From Acidobacteriota bacterium (lineage in GTDB: Bacteria > Acidobacteriota > Terriglobia > Terriglobales > SCQP01), in NCBI GenBank assembly GCA_021818955.1, contig JAKASR010000001.1, forward strand, positions 343,929-407,928: DNA of 64,000 bases. The letters run 5' to 3'. Below, piece after piece: positions 16,204 through 25,432 of the stretch. The position numbers and the translations under genes are program-made. Every line of letters starts with the position of its first letter. Within the stretch, counting starts at the first letter, position 1. The notes below the pieces were generated by a model. The model did no database searches, was not told the DNA's origin, and saw only the letters and a list, made by a program, of their open reading frames with translations.

Positions 16204-17646
16204 TTATTTTCTTGCCTTTTCGCGCTCCAGAAAACGCCGCAGGCGGTCGAGCGTGCGCGCTTTGCCAAAGACCAGCGCGCTTTCCAGCAAGGGCGGCGAC
16301 GCGGTCTTGCCGGTCAAAATGGCGCGAAACAGCATGAACACCTCCTTGGCCGGCCAGCCGGATTGCTCGGCCAGATCCCGTAGGGTTTTCTCCAGCGCCG
16401 GATGCGTCCAGTCGCTGGCCTCGAGCCCCGCCAGCAGTTCGCTGCTCATTTTCAAGGTCTCTTCTTTGGATCGTTTTTTGGGCAGGTAAACCTCCGGCGG
16501 CGGCGCCACCTCGTCGCGAAAGAAAAAATCCGCCAGGTCGGCGGCCTGCGCCAGCGTCTCAATCCGTTCCTGCACCAGCGGCACGATCTGGCGCAAATAG
16601 CTTTCTCCAAAAACGTTCTCGCGCAGTTCCCCCAGCAGCGTCTCCGGCGGCAGTGCCCGCAAGTACACTCCGTTCAGCCAGCGTAATTTTTCCAGATCGA
16701 AAACCGGTCCGCCGAGGCTGATGCGCTCGAATTGGAATTTTTCCGCCATCTCCGCCAGGTTGAATTGTTCCAGGTCCGCCGGCATGCCGCCGCCCAGCAG
16801 GCCAAGGAAGTTGATCAGCGCCGCGGGCAGGAAGCCGGCCTGGCGGTAATAGATCAGGGAAACCGGATTTTTACGCTTCGAAATTTTCGATTTATCCGGG
16901 TTGCGCAGCAGCGGCATGTGCCAGAAGCGCGGCGCTGGCCAGCCAAACGCCTGATAGAGCAGCACGTGCTTGGGGGTGGAAGAAATCCATTCCTCCGCCC
17001 GGATCACGTCGCTGATCTCCATCGCGTGGTCATCCACCACATTGGCCAGGTGGTAGGTGGGGTAGCCGTCGGATTTCAGCAGCACCTGATCGTCCACATT
17101 GGCGTGGTCGAAACGGATTTCGCCGCGCAACTCATCGCGAAACGTCGTCTCGCCGGGCTGCGGCACCGCCATGCGCACCACAAAAGGAACCTGCCGCGCG
17201 AGGTTTTCGCTGACCTGCGCCGGACTCAGTTGCAGGCAGGTGCGGTCGTAACGCGGCGGCTGTTTGGCCGCCGCCTGCTGTTTGCGCATCGCTTCCAGCC
17301 GCTCCGGAGTGCAAAAGCAGCGGTAGGCCTTGCCGCTTTCCTGCAGCCGCAGGACGGCTGCGCGGTAAAGTTCGGTCCGCTCCGATTGGCGGTAAGGGCC
17401 ATAGCCGCCGCCCACGTCCGGGCCTTCATCCCAGGCCAGTCCCAGCCAGCGCAGGCTTTCGAAGATCATCTGTTCCGAGGTTTCGACAAAGCGGGTGCGG
17501 TCGGTGTCTTCGATCCGCAGAATGAAGCGCCCGTGCCGCTGGCGCGCGAATAGGTAATTCAACAAGGCGATATAAGCCGTGCCCACGTGCGGATCGCCGG
17601 TGGGCGAAGGCGCAATGCGCACGCGAATGGGCGTGTCATTCATCAT
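16204..17646 (-). CDS. gltX: Glutamyl-tRNA synthetase
   Basis: Charges tRNA-Glu with glutamate. The 480-residue class I synthetase has the HIGH-type motif SPTGDPHVGT near residue 15 and the KMSKS-type motif as KISKRK (about residue 258). The DEGPDVGGGYGPYRQS and RIEDTDRTRFV blocks of the family are present. The charged tRNA also feeds the C5 heme route in which hemL of this window acts. The upstream MFS gene stop overlaps this start region by 4 bp. Confidence 0.95.
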   Translation of the reverse strand: MMNDTPIRVRIAPSPTGDPHVGTAYIALLNYLFARQRHGRFILRIEDTDRTRFVETSEQMIFESLRWLGLAWDEGPDVGGGYGPYRQSERTELYRAAVLRLQESGKAYRCFCTPERLEAMRKQQAAAKQPPRYDRTCLQLSPAQVSENLARQVPFVVRMAVPQPGETTFRDELRGEIRFDHANVDDQVLLKSDGYPTYHLANVVDDHAMEISDVIRAEEWISSTPKHVLLYQAFGWPAPRFWHMPLLRNPDKSKISKRKNPVSLIYYRQAGFLPAALINFLGLLGGGMPADLEQFNLAEMAEKFQFERISLGGPVFDLEKLRWLNGVYLRALPPETLLGELRENVFGESYLRQIVPLVQERIETLAQAADLADFFFRDEVAPPPEVYLPKKRSKEETLKMSSELLAGLEASDWTHPALEKTLRDLAEQSGWPAKEVFMLFRAILTGKTASPPLLESALVFGKARTLDRLRRFLEREKARK

Positions 17647-18956
17647 GCGTTTAGTCTAACAAGCGCGCCGTCTTCCTCCAGGCGTACTCCCAGCCAGAGT
17701 GCGGCCGCGGCCAGGCCAAGCAGGGCGGAAAACGATAGGGCGGGCATCCAGCCGATACGCGCCGCCAACCAGGGCGTGAGCGTGGGCGAGAGCACGCCGC
17801 CGAGGTTGCCGCAAAAATTCATGACCCCTCCGCCGGCGCCGGCGCGCCGGCCGGCGAGCCGGCTGACCGCCGCCCAAAATGGCGCTTCCGTGCCGATTAC
17901 CAGCGCGGTGGCGGCGGTGAGAGCGGCGACGGCGGGCGCGAGACTGGCGGCGCGTGCGCCCAGCCAGAGGCACAGCGAAGCCAGGCTCAGCGCCGCCAGC
18001 GGCACGGCGCGCCGGCCCCAGCGCATGCCCCAGTCCCGCGCGGCGGCATCGGAAAGCCAGCCGCCCAGCGGTATCGCCAGCAGGGTCGAAAGCCAGGGAA
18101 GCGTGCTCAGCCAGGCGGCATGCGCCAGCGGCAGCTTACGTACCTGGACGAGATAAAGGTAAAACCAAAAAACAAAGATGTAGCCCAAATAGCTTTGCAG
18201 AAAGTAACTGGCGCAAAGCAAAATGAAGCTGCGCCGCGCATACGCCAGGACAGGCGGCCTTTGCGCCGGCTCGGCCGGCCGTGAGCCGGCCGCCTGCCTC
18301 GGCGGCGCGCCGCGTCGCCAGGCGAACGCGGCTATCAGCATCAGCGCGGCTGAGGCGGCTAGCGCCTGACGCCAGCCGTAGTGAGCCGCAATCCAGCCGA
18401 GTAGCGGCGGCGCCAGCGCCGAGCCCAAACCGATGGACGCCAATACGAGGCCGTTGCCGCGTCCCTGCAGGGCGGGTGGAAGCCAGTCCGCGACTAGGCG
18501 CGCGCTGAGCGGATAGGTGGGAGCGGCGGCCGCGCCCAATAGCATGCGCAGCCCGATCAGCCCCAGCCAGGCGGCCGCGGCGCCGCCCCACAGCCCGATG
18601 CCCGCGGTTGCCGCCGTTGCCAGCGTCCAGCCTAGAGCCAGCAGAAACAGGAAGCGCCGGCTGGGCCAGCGATCGGCCAGCCAGCCGCCCGGTGCCTGAA
18701 AAATTGTGTAGGTGATCAGAAACGCGCTGAAGGCGAAACCCATGCGGGTGGGCGTCCAGTGAAAAGCCGCCATCAACTGCGGCGCGATCACGCTCAGCCC
18801 GACGCGGCCGATATAGCCGGCGGTCGCGAGCGCCAGCAGCAAAACCACGCCCCGCCATACACCCCGGGCAGGCTGCGGTCTCCTGCCTGCGCTCGGCGCG
18901 GGAGCGGCTGCGTCGGCCGGCTGGCCGGTTATTTCAGGGCTTGGCACAGAATCCAT
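17643..18956 (-). CDS. Major facilitator superfamily transporter
   Basis: A 437-residue transporter with twelve predicted helices. After a Pro/Ala-rich cytoplasmic start, the first helix is VVLLLALATAGYIGRVGLSV. The loop 2-3 motif GGWLADRWPSRR is a clear MFS signature and recurs weakly after helix 8 as LGGWLSDAAARD. The pattern resembles the anion:cation symporter group (sugar acid/phosphate transporters). The start at 18956 (MDSVPSPEI) is chosen because further upstream the frame runs through the GNAT gene. It overlaps that gene's 3' end by 28 bp. Substrate unknown. Confidence 0.85.
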   Translation of the reverse strand: MDSVPSPEITGQPADAAAPAPSAGRRPQPARGVWRGVVLLLALATAGYIGRVGLSVIAPQLMAAFHWTPTRMGFAFSAFLITYTIFQAPGGWLADRWPSRRFLFLLALGWTLATAATAGIGLWGGAAAAWLGLIGLRMLLGAAAAPTYPLSARLVADWLPPALQGRGNGLVLASIGLGSALAPPLLGWIAAHYGWRQALAASAALMLIAAFAWRRGAPPRQAAGSRPAEPAQRPPVLAYARRSFILLCASYFLQSYLGYIFVFWFYLYLVQVRKLPLAHAAWLSTLPWLSTLLAIPLGGWLSDAAARDWGMRWGRRAVPLAALSLASLCLWLGARAASLAPAVAALTAATALVIGTEAPFWAAVSRLAGRRAGAGGGVMNFCGNLGGVLSPTLTPWLAARIGWMPALSFSALLGLAAAALWLGVRLEEDGALVRLNA

Positions 18957-19423
18957 TCCGACTGGCCGGGGATAAGATAGCCGGGCAGCTCGCCGCATTT
19001 CTTGTAGCCATGGCGGAAATAGAGCCGCTGGGCGCCGGTGTTGAAGGAAGAAACCAGCAAAAACAGCCAGCGTTCGCCGGCAAAGCGGGTTTCGGCGAAG
19101 TGTAGCAGGCGCGAGCCCCAGCCGTGCCCGCGCGCTTCCGGCGCGACCGCCAGGGTTTTCAAATAAGGCGAGCCGGCAAAACCGTGCGGCGCGAGCGCCA
19201 GCAGTGCCACGCGCCGGTTCGCTTCCCGCGCCAGCCATACTTCCAGGCCGGGCTGGCGTAGGCCGGCGGCAATGCGCGCCGCATCTTGGCCAAGTGTTAG
19301 CCAGGGCTCGCTGGCCGCCATCATGCGCGCGCTCCAGACGCGGTCGCCGCGCCCGGCCAGAGTCAAACTCGCTCCGGCCGGCAGTTTGTCCCACGACTCC
19401 ATAATTGGCGCTTGGCGCCGCAT
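18929..19423 (-). CDS. GNAT family N-acetyltransferase
   Basis: A 164-residue acetyltransferase with the acetyl-CoA binding motif A LKTLAVAPEARGHGWGSRLL (about residues 88-107) and the motif B region NTGAQRLYFRHGYKKCGE. No N-terminal leader. Its 3' end overlaps the MFS gene, so both are one transcription unit. The acceptor is not indicated by the sequence. Confidence 0.85.
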   Translation of the reverse strand: MRRQAPIMESWDKLPAGASLTLAGRGDRVWSARMMAASEPWLTLGQDAARIAAGLRQPGLEVWLAREANRRVALLALAPHGFAGSPYLKTLAVAPEARGHGWGSRLLHFAETRFAGERWLFLLVSSFNTGAQRLYFRHGYKKCGELPGYLIPGQSEWILCQALK

Positions 19424-19506
19424 ACGGGGATGAGTTTACAACGAGCCGAAGGCTAAAGGCGGAAAGCTGACAGCCTGCATGATTGAATGGCCGCTATGGA
19501 ACGCGG

Positions 19507-21132
19507 TCAGCGCACCATCGCCATGACTTCATTGCGGATGCTGTCTTCCCCATCCGCCGATTGGATGCGGTCCTGCCAGGCGGGAACGTCAAGATTGTAG
19601 GGATGTTCCTTGGTGGTGTGCTCGATCCGGGTGGCGAAATCGTGCTGGTCAATCTGCAGCAGCAACGATGCTACCGGCACCCGCCCCGACCAGACGTGCG
19701 GCTTCATGTCTTCCATAAAACGCAAGCTGTCATGCTCGCCCAGCCGTTTTAGCGTCCAGTGGAGTTTGTGGTAAACCAGCTTCTCCGTTGCCGGAGAGAA
19801 TTGCAGCTTTACTTCGCGCAGCGGCTTTTCGACATACACGTTCAACATGCGTTTTTTGATGTTGGCGTAATCGAACGTGCGCTGGATTAGTCGAATGAAG
19901 CCCTGCTGCAACTCGATGGGGCGCATCTTCATGGGGATGAAGACGGTATGGTGGGCATCGTAGAGCTTGGCCTTGACCGTCAGGATCCGGCCTTGCTCCA
20001 TGAAGCGTTTCCACTGCCGCGCCGTCGGGGTCAGGATGTTGAAGTAGGGATAGAGCAGGTTGATGCGCTCGTAAAATTCGTAGGCGGAATCGAAACATGC
20101 CGGGGTGTCGGTGTCGGTGCCGAAGATAAAGCTGCCGATTACCTCCATGCCGTACTCGCGCATCTTCAACACCGCTTCGTCGTAGTTGAAAGCGATGTTG
20201 TGCAGCTTGTTATAGGCGCGCAAGGTCTCCCGGTCCTGGCTCTCCAGCCCGATAAAGATGTTGTAGAAGCCGGCCTCTTGCAGCAGTTGCAGGGCTTCCT
20301 TGTCCTTGTGGACATTGATCGTCATCTGCGAGCCGAAGATGGGATGGTATTTCGGGTAACGCCGGTTGAGCTTGATGATGCCGCGCAGCAGTTCCTTGAA
20401 CGTGCGCGGATGCCCGAAGATGTTATCGTCCACGAAAAAGATCGGCCGCCAGAAGTACCGCCCCACCCAGTCGTTTTTATAAATGACTTCCAGCTCGTCG
20501 CAGAGGTTCTCTGGGGTTTTGTACCGCATGTCGTGGCCCAGCATCTGCACGATCGAGCAGAAATCGCAGTCGAAGGGGCAGCCGCGGCTGGCCTGCAGCG
20601 TCAGCGATACGTGGTGCATCCAGTCTCGCCGCCGCACGCGCGGCAGATGGCGAATCTTGGACATCTCCGTTTTATGGCCTTGCTCGTAAATCGGCTTTAG
20701 CTTGCCGTCGCGCGCATCGCGCAGGATGTCTTCCCAAAGATACTCGGCCTCGCTGACGCAGATCGCGTCGGCGTGTACCAGTGAATTTTGGGGAATCATA
20801 TAGGGGTGGTAGCCGCCCATGACCACCTTGACCCCGCGTTTGCGGAACCGATCCGCGATCTGGTAAGCGCGAGTGGCATTGGTGACCATTACGGTCATCG
20901 CCACCAGATCCACTGGGGCGTCGAAATCGATGTCGCGCAGGTTCTCGTTGACGATATCCAGTTCAACCCAATCCGGCGTGAGCGCCGCCAAGGTCTCGAT
21001 GCCGTTAAACATCAGCCCGTAACTGCGCACAGGATAGGGCCAGCTTAAGAGTTGGTGAATGCGCTCCTGGCTGAATTGTGTGCGCACTTTCGATTGCGGA
21101 TCGCGCTTGGGATAAATAAGCAGTACGCGCAT
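19507..21132 (-). CDS. B12-binding domain radical SAM protein
   Basis: Starts MRVLLIYPKRDP, typical of the N-terminal cobalamin-binding domain of this superfamily (about residues 1-150, with GGYHPYMIP as the loop), followed by a radical SAM domain whose cluster ligands are CPFDCDFC (about residues 190-200). A C-terminal region rich in aromatic and basic residues follows. Members include BchE-like and hopanoid-modifying enzymes, but no close relative is identifiable. I set the start at 21132, since the upstream in-frame extension is short and unlike the family. It stands alone, with no neighbour in an obvious pathway. Confidence 0.88.
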   Translation of the reverse strand: MRVLLIYPKRDPQSKVRTQFSQERIHQLLSWPYPVRSYGLMFNGIETLAALTPDWVELDIVNENLRDIDFDAPVDLVAMTVMVTNATRAYQIADRFRKRGVKVVMGGYHPYMIPQNSLVHADAICVSEAEYLWEDILRDARDGKLKPIYEQGHKTEMSKIRHLPRVRRRDWMHHVSLTLQASRGCPFDCDFCSIVQMLGHDMRYKTPENLCDELEVIYKNDWVGRYFWRPIFFVDDNIFGHPRTFKELLRGIIKLNRRYPKYHPIFGSQMTINVHKDKEALQLLQEAGFYNIFIGLESQDRETLRAYNKLHNIAFNYDEAVLKMREYGMEVIGSFIFGTDTDTPACFDSAYEFYERINLLYPYFNILTPTARQWKRFMEQGRILTVKAKLYDAHHTVFIPMKMRPIELQQGFIRLIQRTFDYANIKKRMLNVYVEKPLREVKLQFSPATEKLVYHKLHWTLKRLGEHDSLRFMEDMKPHVWSGRVPVASLLLQIDQHDFATRIEHTTKEHPYNLDVPAWQDRIQSADGEDSIRNEVMAMVR

Positions 21133-21352
21133 GAGACCTTTTGGGGTTGTTGAACTTTTGGGCAGCGGCGGAGAATACACCCCCGGCTATTAGGAGAGCA
21201 TACACCTCATTTTTGGATAAAGCTAGAATTCAAGGGTAAAAAGCCTTTAATCCAACCTGAACTGTCATTAGATTCCATGGTCAGCTTAGTTCAGCATTGA
21301 ATTGCAATTCGTCTTGCCGCCGGTTTTGGCCGCCATGCTTGGCATTCTGGTT

Positions 21353-22255
21353 TCAGCTTTTTCTTTTAACTGGGCGGCTGCCAGCCTGCCGATGGTTTTT
21401 ACTGTCTTTGAGCGCCAGCGATTGCAATGTCTGAACCACTTCCGCCGGGCCGGCCAGCCAATAGTGCGCGCGGGTCGGCCATGGGCGTCTTTCCCGTTTT
21501 GTTGATTTCGAGGCAATTGTTTCAGGAAATGCCGTGGTTGTTTTTTCGGGTTTTCCCGGCGCGACATACACGCCCAGCAAGGGGACCGTACGCAATGCGA
21601 AGACGGTCTCATCGGTGCGGTCGTCGCCAAAGTAAATGACCGCGTCGGCTGCGAGTTGCCTGGCCAGCAGGGCGATGGTTTCGCCTTTATTTCTCGCTCC
21701 CGGCACGATCAGCTCCAGCATGCATTTGCCGAGCAGCGGGTGATAACCATAACGTCGGGCCAGGGCGCGGCCGGCGCGCAAAATTTCGCTTTCAAGCTGG
21801 GGCGCTTGGCGAAAATGCAAGGCGACGGATACCGGTTTGGCTTCCACCACCACTCCGGGCCAGCGCCGCGCCATTTTCCGGAGCTCGGCGCGCGCCGCCG
21901 CACTGAACCGTGCCGGCGCGGGGAGCTTGAATCTGCGGCCGGGCGGGGCGGCTAGCTGGTTGCCGTGCGAGCCGATGTACCAGGCGCCCGGCACAGGGCA
22001 ACGCGCGCGTAAATCGCTCAGCGCGCGTCCGCTGACGATCGCCACCTCCCAGCCGAGGCGGCGGCCAAGCGCGGCGAGCGCGGCTTGGGCCCCCGGAACT
22101 GCGCGGGCGGTTTCCGGCCGGGCGGCGATTTCCGAAAGTGTACCGTCAAAATCGCTGGCCGCGAGCACGCGCCGGGCCGAGTCCAGTTGCCGCTTCCAGG
22201 CGGAGGGGAGGCCGGAACTGCTGCCGTCCCAGAGATAGGGTATGGAGCGCATCAA
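21353..22255 (-). CDS. otsB: Trehalose-6-phosphate phosphatase
   Basis: A HAD-superfamily phosphatase that removes phosphate from trehalose-6-phosphate. Motif I is SDFDGTLSEIAARPE (about residue 35), motif II VAIVSGRALSDLR, and motif III/IV appears as YFGDDRTDETVF. The GSHGNQL block and the KPVSVALHFRQAP cap segment are typical of OtsB. The C-terminus is a basic tail. The 5' end adjoins a decayed piece of otsA (22256-22460), the expected upstream partner, and glgE diverges from it. Confidence 0.88.
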   Translation of the reverse strand: MMRSIPYLWDGSSSGLPSAWKRQLDSARRVLAASDFDGTLSEIAARPETARAVPGAQAALAALGRRLGWEVAIVSGRALSDLRARCPVPGAWYIGSHGNQLAAPPGRRFKLPAPARFSAAARAELRKMARRWPGVVVEAKPVSVALHFRQAPQLESEILRAGRALARRYGYHPLLGKCMLELIVPGARNKGETIALLARQLAADAVIYFGDDRTDETVFALRTVPLLGVYVAPGKPEKTTTAFPETIASKSTKRERRPWPTRAHYWLAGPAEVVQTLQSLALKDSKNHRQAGSRPVKRKS

Positions 22256-22460
22256 ATTCGTGCATCCGGATGCGGGGCAGGATCTCGCCCGCCCAATCGG
22301 AAATGTTGTACCGGCTGTCGCGCGCGCGTAAACGGCTCATAAGCGCACCGCTTCGCGCAGCTCCCGCGCCGGCCCGGTGAACTCGCTCCACAATAACACC
22401 GCATTCTCTCGCGCCGCGGCGGCAAATTCTTTCGCCGCCAACAGCCTTCACTATTAGATT
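22256..22460 (-). pseudogene. Remnant of otsA (trehalose-6-phosphate synthase C-terminus)
   Basis: On the minus strand, one frame reads LLAAKEFAAAARENAVLLWS followed by EFTGPARELREAVRL and then a stop. This matches the conserved late block of OtsA (NLVAKEF...VLxLSEFAGAAxEL). A second frame, entered through an ATGA overlap, reads MSRLRARDSRYNISDWAGEI, matching the C-terminal helix of OtsA. The intervening NPYD block of about 25-30 residues is missing and in-frame stops precede the first segment. It lies directly upstream of otsB, where otsA is normally found, so this is best read as a deletion relic. Confidence 0.7.
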
Positions 22461-22504
22461 CACTCTAGGCAATCCCCCTGCCTAATGTCAGGATAGGGAT
22501 TAGC

Positions 22505-24535
22505 ATGGTTTCCCACGAAAAACGCGCTCGGGATAAAGCGCAAAAAATTGCATCTTCTCCCGCCGGTGGTAGAACGAAAGGCGAAGGCGGCTTCCCGGAA
22601 ACCCCCGCGGAAATCACCATGGAATGTGTCTATCCCGATGTGGACGCCGGCGTCCATCCGGCCAAGCGCCTGGCCGGAGAAACTATCTCTGTTTGGATAG
22701 ATATCTATAAAGAAGGCCACGACGTGCTTTCCGCGGTGCTATTGCATCGCAACCAGGGAGAAATACTGTGGACGGAAACACCACTCGTGCTCTTCAATAA
22801 CGACCGCTGGACTGCGGCGTGGACGCTCGAAGCCGCCGGCCTGCATGAATTTACTTTCGAAGCCTGGGTGGAAGCTTTCGATACCTGGCGCCGCGACACC
22901 GAGCGAAAACGCGCAGCCGGCCAGCCGATTGACAGTGAGTTGCGCGAAGGCTTGGAAATGTTACGCGCCGCCGCGAAGCGCCTGCCCGCCGGCAGCACCG
23001 ATCTACAGCAACTCAAAGCCTGGCAGGCCCAGGCGAATACCGAGTTGAAGAACGGACAGATGGATGCGCCGGTGCTGCTGACCGACCCGGTGGCCGAACT
23101 GATGCGCCTCTATCCCGATCGCAGTTGCGCTACGCGCATGCAGCCGCCGCGCCGGATCATGGCCGATCGCGACCGCGCCGGCTTTGGCGCCTGGTACGAA
23201 ATGTTTCCCCGCTCCGCCGGCACCGATCCCCACCGCAGCGCCACCTTGCGCGAGTGCGAAGCCCGGCTGCCGGAAATTCAACGCATGGGCTTCGATGTGC
23301 TTTACTTCCCGCCCATCCATCCCATCGGCCACACCCATCGCAAAGGACGCAACAACAGCCTGCGCTGCGAGCCCGGCGAGCCCGGCAGCCCCTATGCCAT
23401 CGGTTCCGAACTGGGCGGCCACGATGCGGTCGAGCCCTCGCTGGGCACGCTCGAAGATTTCGATGGCCTGGTTGCCGCGGCGCGCGAGCACGGCCTGGAA
23501 ATCGCGCTGGACTTCGCGCTCAACTGCTCGCCCGACCATCCTTATGTCCGCGAGCACCCGGAGTGGTTTTTTCACCGTCCCGACGGCACCATCAAGTACG
23601 CCGAAAACCCGCCCAAGCGCTACGAAGATATTTATCCGCTCAACTTCACCGGCCCCGCCTGGCGCTCGCTGTGGGAAGAAATGGCGCGGGTGATCCGTTT
23701 CTGGGCCGCGCACGGCGTGCGCATCTTCCGCGTGGATAATCCCCATACCAAGCCCTTCGCCTTCTGGCGCTGGCTGATCCGCACCATCCAGGCCGAAGAC
23801 CCCGGCATCATTTTTCTCTCCGAGGCGTTTACCCGCCCCAAGGTGATGAAGTACCTGGCCAAAGTGGGTTTCACCCAGTCCTATACCTATTTCACCTGGC
23901 GCAATACCAAGACGGAATTGACCGAATACCTGGTCGAGCTGACCCAAAGCGGGTGCCGCGAATATTTCCGGCCCAATTTTTTTACCAACACACCCGATAT
24001 TCTGCCGCCGATTCTGCAGAGCGGTGGCCGCGCCGCCTTCCTCTCCCGTTGCGCCCTGGCCGCCACGCTCTCGCCGAATTACGGCATCTATAGCGGTTTC
24101 GAACTATGCGAAAATCACGCCATTCCGGGGACGGAAGAATATCAGGATTCGGAAAAATACCAGTTCAAAGTCTGGGACTGGGACCGCCCGGGCAATATCA
24201 AGGATTTCATCGCCCGCATTAATCAGATCCGGCGCGAGAATGCCGCCTTGCAGGAGTTCAAATCGCTGCGCTTCTTCTGGGCCGGCAACGACCAGATTTT
24301 GTGGTATTGCAAAAACACTTCCGATCGCGACAATGTCCTGCTGATTGCAGTCAATCTCGATCCAGATAATGTGCAGGAAAGCGAAGTCGAGCTGCCGCTC
24401 GATCATCTCGGGTTGCGCGACGATCAGCCGCTGCGGATTCATGAACTACTGCACGATTGGCGGGCCGAATGGTGGGGCCGGCGCGCCGGCGTCCGGCTCG
24501 ACCCGGGCGACGCCTGGATCCTGCGGCTGGTTTAA
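22505..24535 (+). CDS. glgE: Alpha-1,4-glucan:maltose-1-phosphate maltosyltransferase
   Basis: GlgE (GH13_3) extends alpha-1,4-glucans with maltosyl units from maltose-1-phosphate. The 676 residues contain the N-terminal maltosyltransferase beta domain (VWIDIYKEGHDVLSAVLLHR), the central DFALNCSPDHPYVREHPEWF block, RIFRVDNPHTKPFAFW with the catalytic Asp, and FLSEAFTRPKVMKYLAKVGF with the acid/base Glu, followed by YTYFTWRN. These distinguish GlgE from other GH13 members. It diverges from otsB and precedes a secreted hydrolase. With TreS and the GlgM-like enzyme in this window it supports a cytoplasmic glucan route. Confidence 0.95.
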   Translation: MVSHEKRARDKAQKIASSPAGGRTKGEGGFPETPAEITMECVYPDVDAGVHPAKRLAGETISVWIDIYKEGHDVLSAVLLHRNQGEILWTETPLVLFNNDRWTAAWTLEAAGLHEFTFEAWVEAFDTWRRDTERKRAAGQPIDSELREGLEMLRAAAKRLPAGSTDLQQLKAWQAQANTELKNGQMDAPVLLTDPVAELMRLYPDRSCATRMQPPRRIMADRDRAGFGAWYEMFPRSAGTDPHRSATLRECEARLPEIQRMGFDVLYFPPIHPIGHTHRKGRNNSLRCEPGEPGSPYAIGSELGGHDAVEPSLGTLEDFDGLVAAAREHGLEIALDFALNCSPDHPYVREHPEWFFHRPDGTIKYAENPPKRYEDIYPLNFTGPAWRSLWEEMARVIRFWAAHGVRIFRVDNPHTKPFAFWRWLIRTIQAEDPGIIFLSEAFTRPKVMKYLAKVGFTQSYTYFTWRNTKTELTEYLVELTQSGCREYFRPNFFTNTPDILPPILQSGGRAAFLSRCALAATLSPNYGIYSGFELCENHAIPGTEEYQDSEKYQFKVWDWDRPGNIKDFIARINQIRRENAALQEFKSLRFFWAGNDQILWYCKNTSDRDNVLLIAVNLDPDNVQESEVELPLDHLGLRDDQPLRIHELLHDWRAEWWGRRAGVRLDPGDAWILRLV

Positions 24536-24586
24536 ACAAAAAGGAAGTGAGAAGGAAGCAGTAAGCATTCTGAAGAAGGACGCGTT

Positions 24587-25318
24587 ATGCGCCGCTGGTT
24601 TTGCCTGTTCCTGCTCCTGCTTTTAAGGTTGCCCGCCTTCGCGCAGCGCATGGTGAATTTTACGCCGCTGGCCCGTGGCTATCTGGCGCTGCCGCGCACG
24701 CCCGGGCGCCATCCCGCCGTCATTGTCATACAGGAATGGTGGGGCTTGAACAACTGGATCAAGCGGCAGGCCGACCGTCTCGCCGCCCGCGGCTACGTCG
24801 CGCTCGCGCCCGACCTGTATTACGGCAAGCTGGCCACCACCCCCCGGCAGGCGATGGCGCTGGTGCGCTCCTTTAATCGTTCCCGCGGCTTGCGGGATTT
24901 GCAATCCGCCTATGCCTGGCTGCGCCATCGTTCCGGCGTCGCGCCCAGCCGCATAGCCGTCCTGGGCTGGTGTTTTGGCGGCGGGCTGGCGCTGCGCTTT
25001 GCCGCGCAACAGCCCGGCCTGCGCGGTGTCGCTGTCTATTATGGCGAACTGCCTTTGCCCGCCCACTTACCCGCCTTCGCCCGACGCCTGCGCGTGCCCC
25101 TGCTGGGCAATTTCGGGGGCGCCGACCGCGGCATTCCCCCCGCCCGTGTACGCCAGTTCGCCGCCGCGCTGCGCGCCGCCGGACAGCGGCCCAACATTAA
25201 AATCTATCCTGGCATGCCGCACGCCTTCGCCCACTTGACCACCCCCGCCGGGCGCGCCGCCGCTCGCGATGCCTGGCGCCGGACGCTGGCGTTTCTCAAT
25301 CGCCGGCTAGGCCGCTAA
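24587..25318 (+). CDS. Exported dienelactone hydrolase family protein
   Basis: A 243-residue alpha/beta hydrolase with a clear signal peptide (hydrophobic run LFLLLLLRLPAF ending AQR). The nucleophile elbow is GWCFGGG with a cysteine, as in dienelactone hydrolases, and the late PHAFAH holds the catalytic histidine. AAGGA lies 6 bases before the ATG. It follows glgE by about 50 bp but a role in glucan metabolism is not suggested by the family. Substrate unknown. Confidence 0.85.
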   Translation: MRRWFCLFLLLLLRLPAFAQRMVNFTPLARGYLALPRTPGRHPAVIVIQEWWGLNNWIKRQADRLAARGYVALAPDLYYGKLATTPRQAMALVRSFNRSRGLRDLQSAYAWLRHRSGVAPSRIAVLGWCFGGGLALRFAAQQPGLRGVAVYYGELPLPAHLPAFARRLRVPLLGNFGGADRGIPPARVRQFAAALRAAGQRPNIKIYPGMPHAFAHLTTPAGRAAARDAWRRTLAFLNRRLGR

Positions 25319-25432
25319 TTTCTCCAAACCAGCGCTGCAGATCGAGTTGAATTATTGAAAATAAAGCCTGGCAGAACGGGAAAATTGTGCCGTTTCACCC
25401 GCCAGCAGACCACAGATAAATGATCGTGTCGT

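Noticed and set aside
25367..25405. An inverted repeat CCTGGC...GCCAG with an inner ACGG/CCGT in the convergent gap
   Set aside because: The stem is short and interrupted and no T-run follows, so I do not call a terminator.
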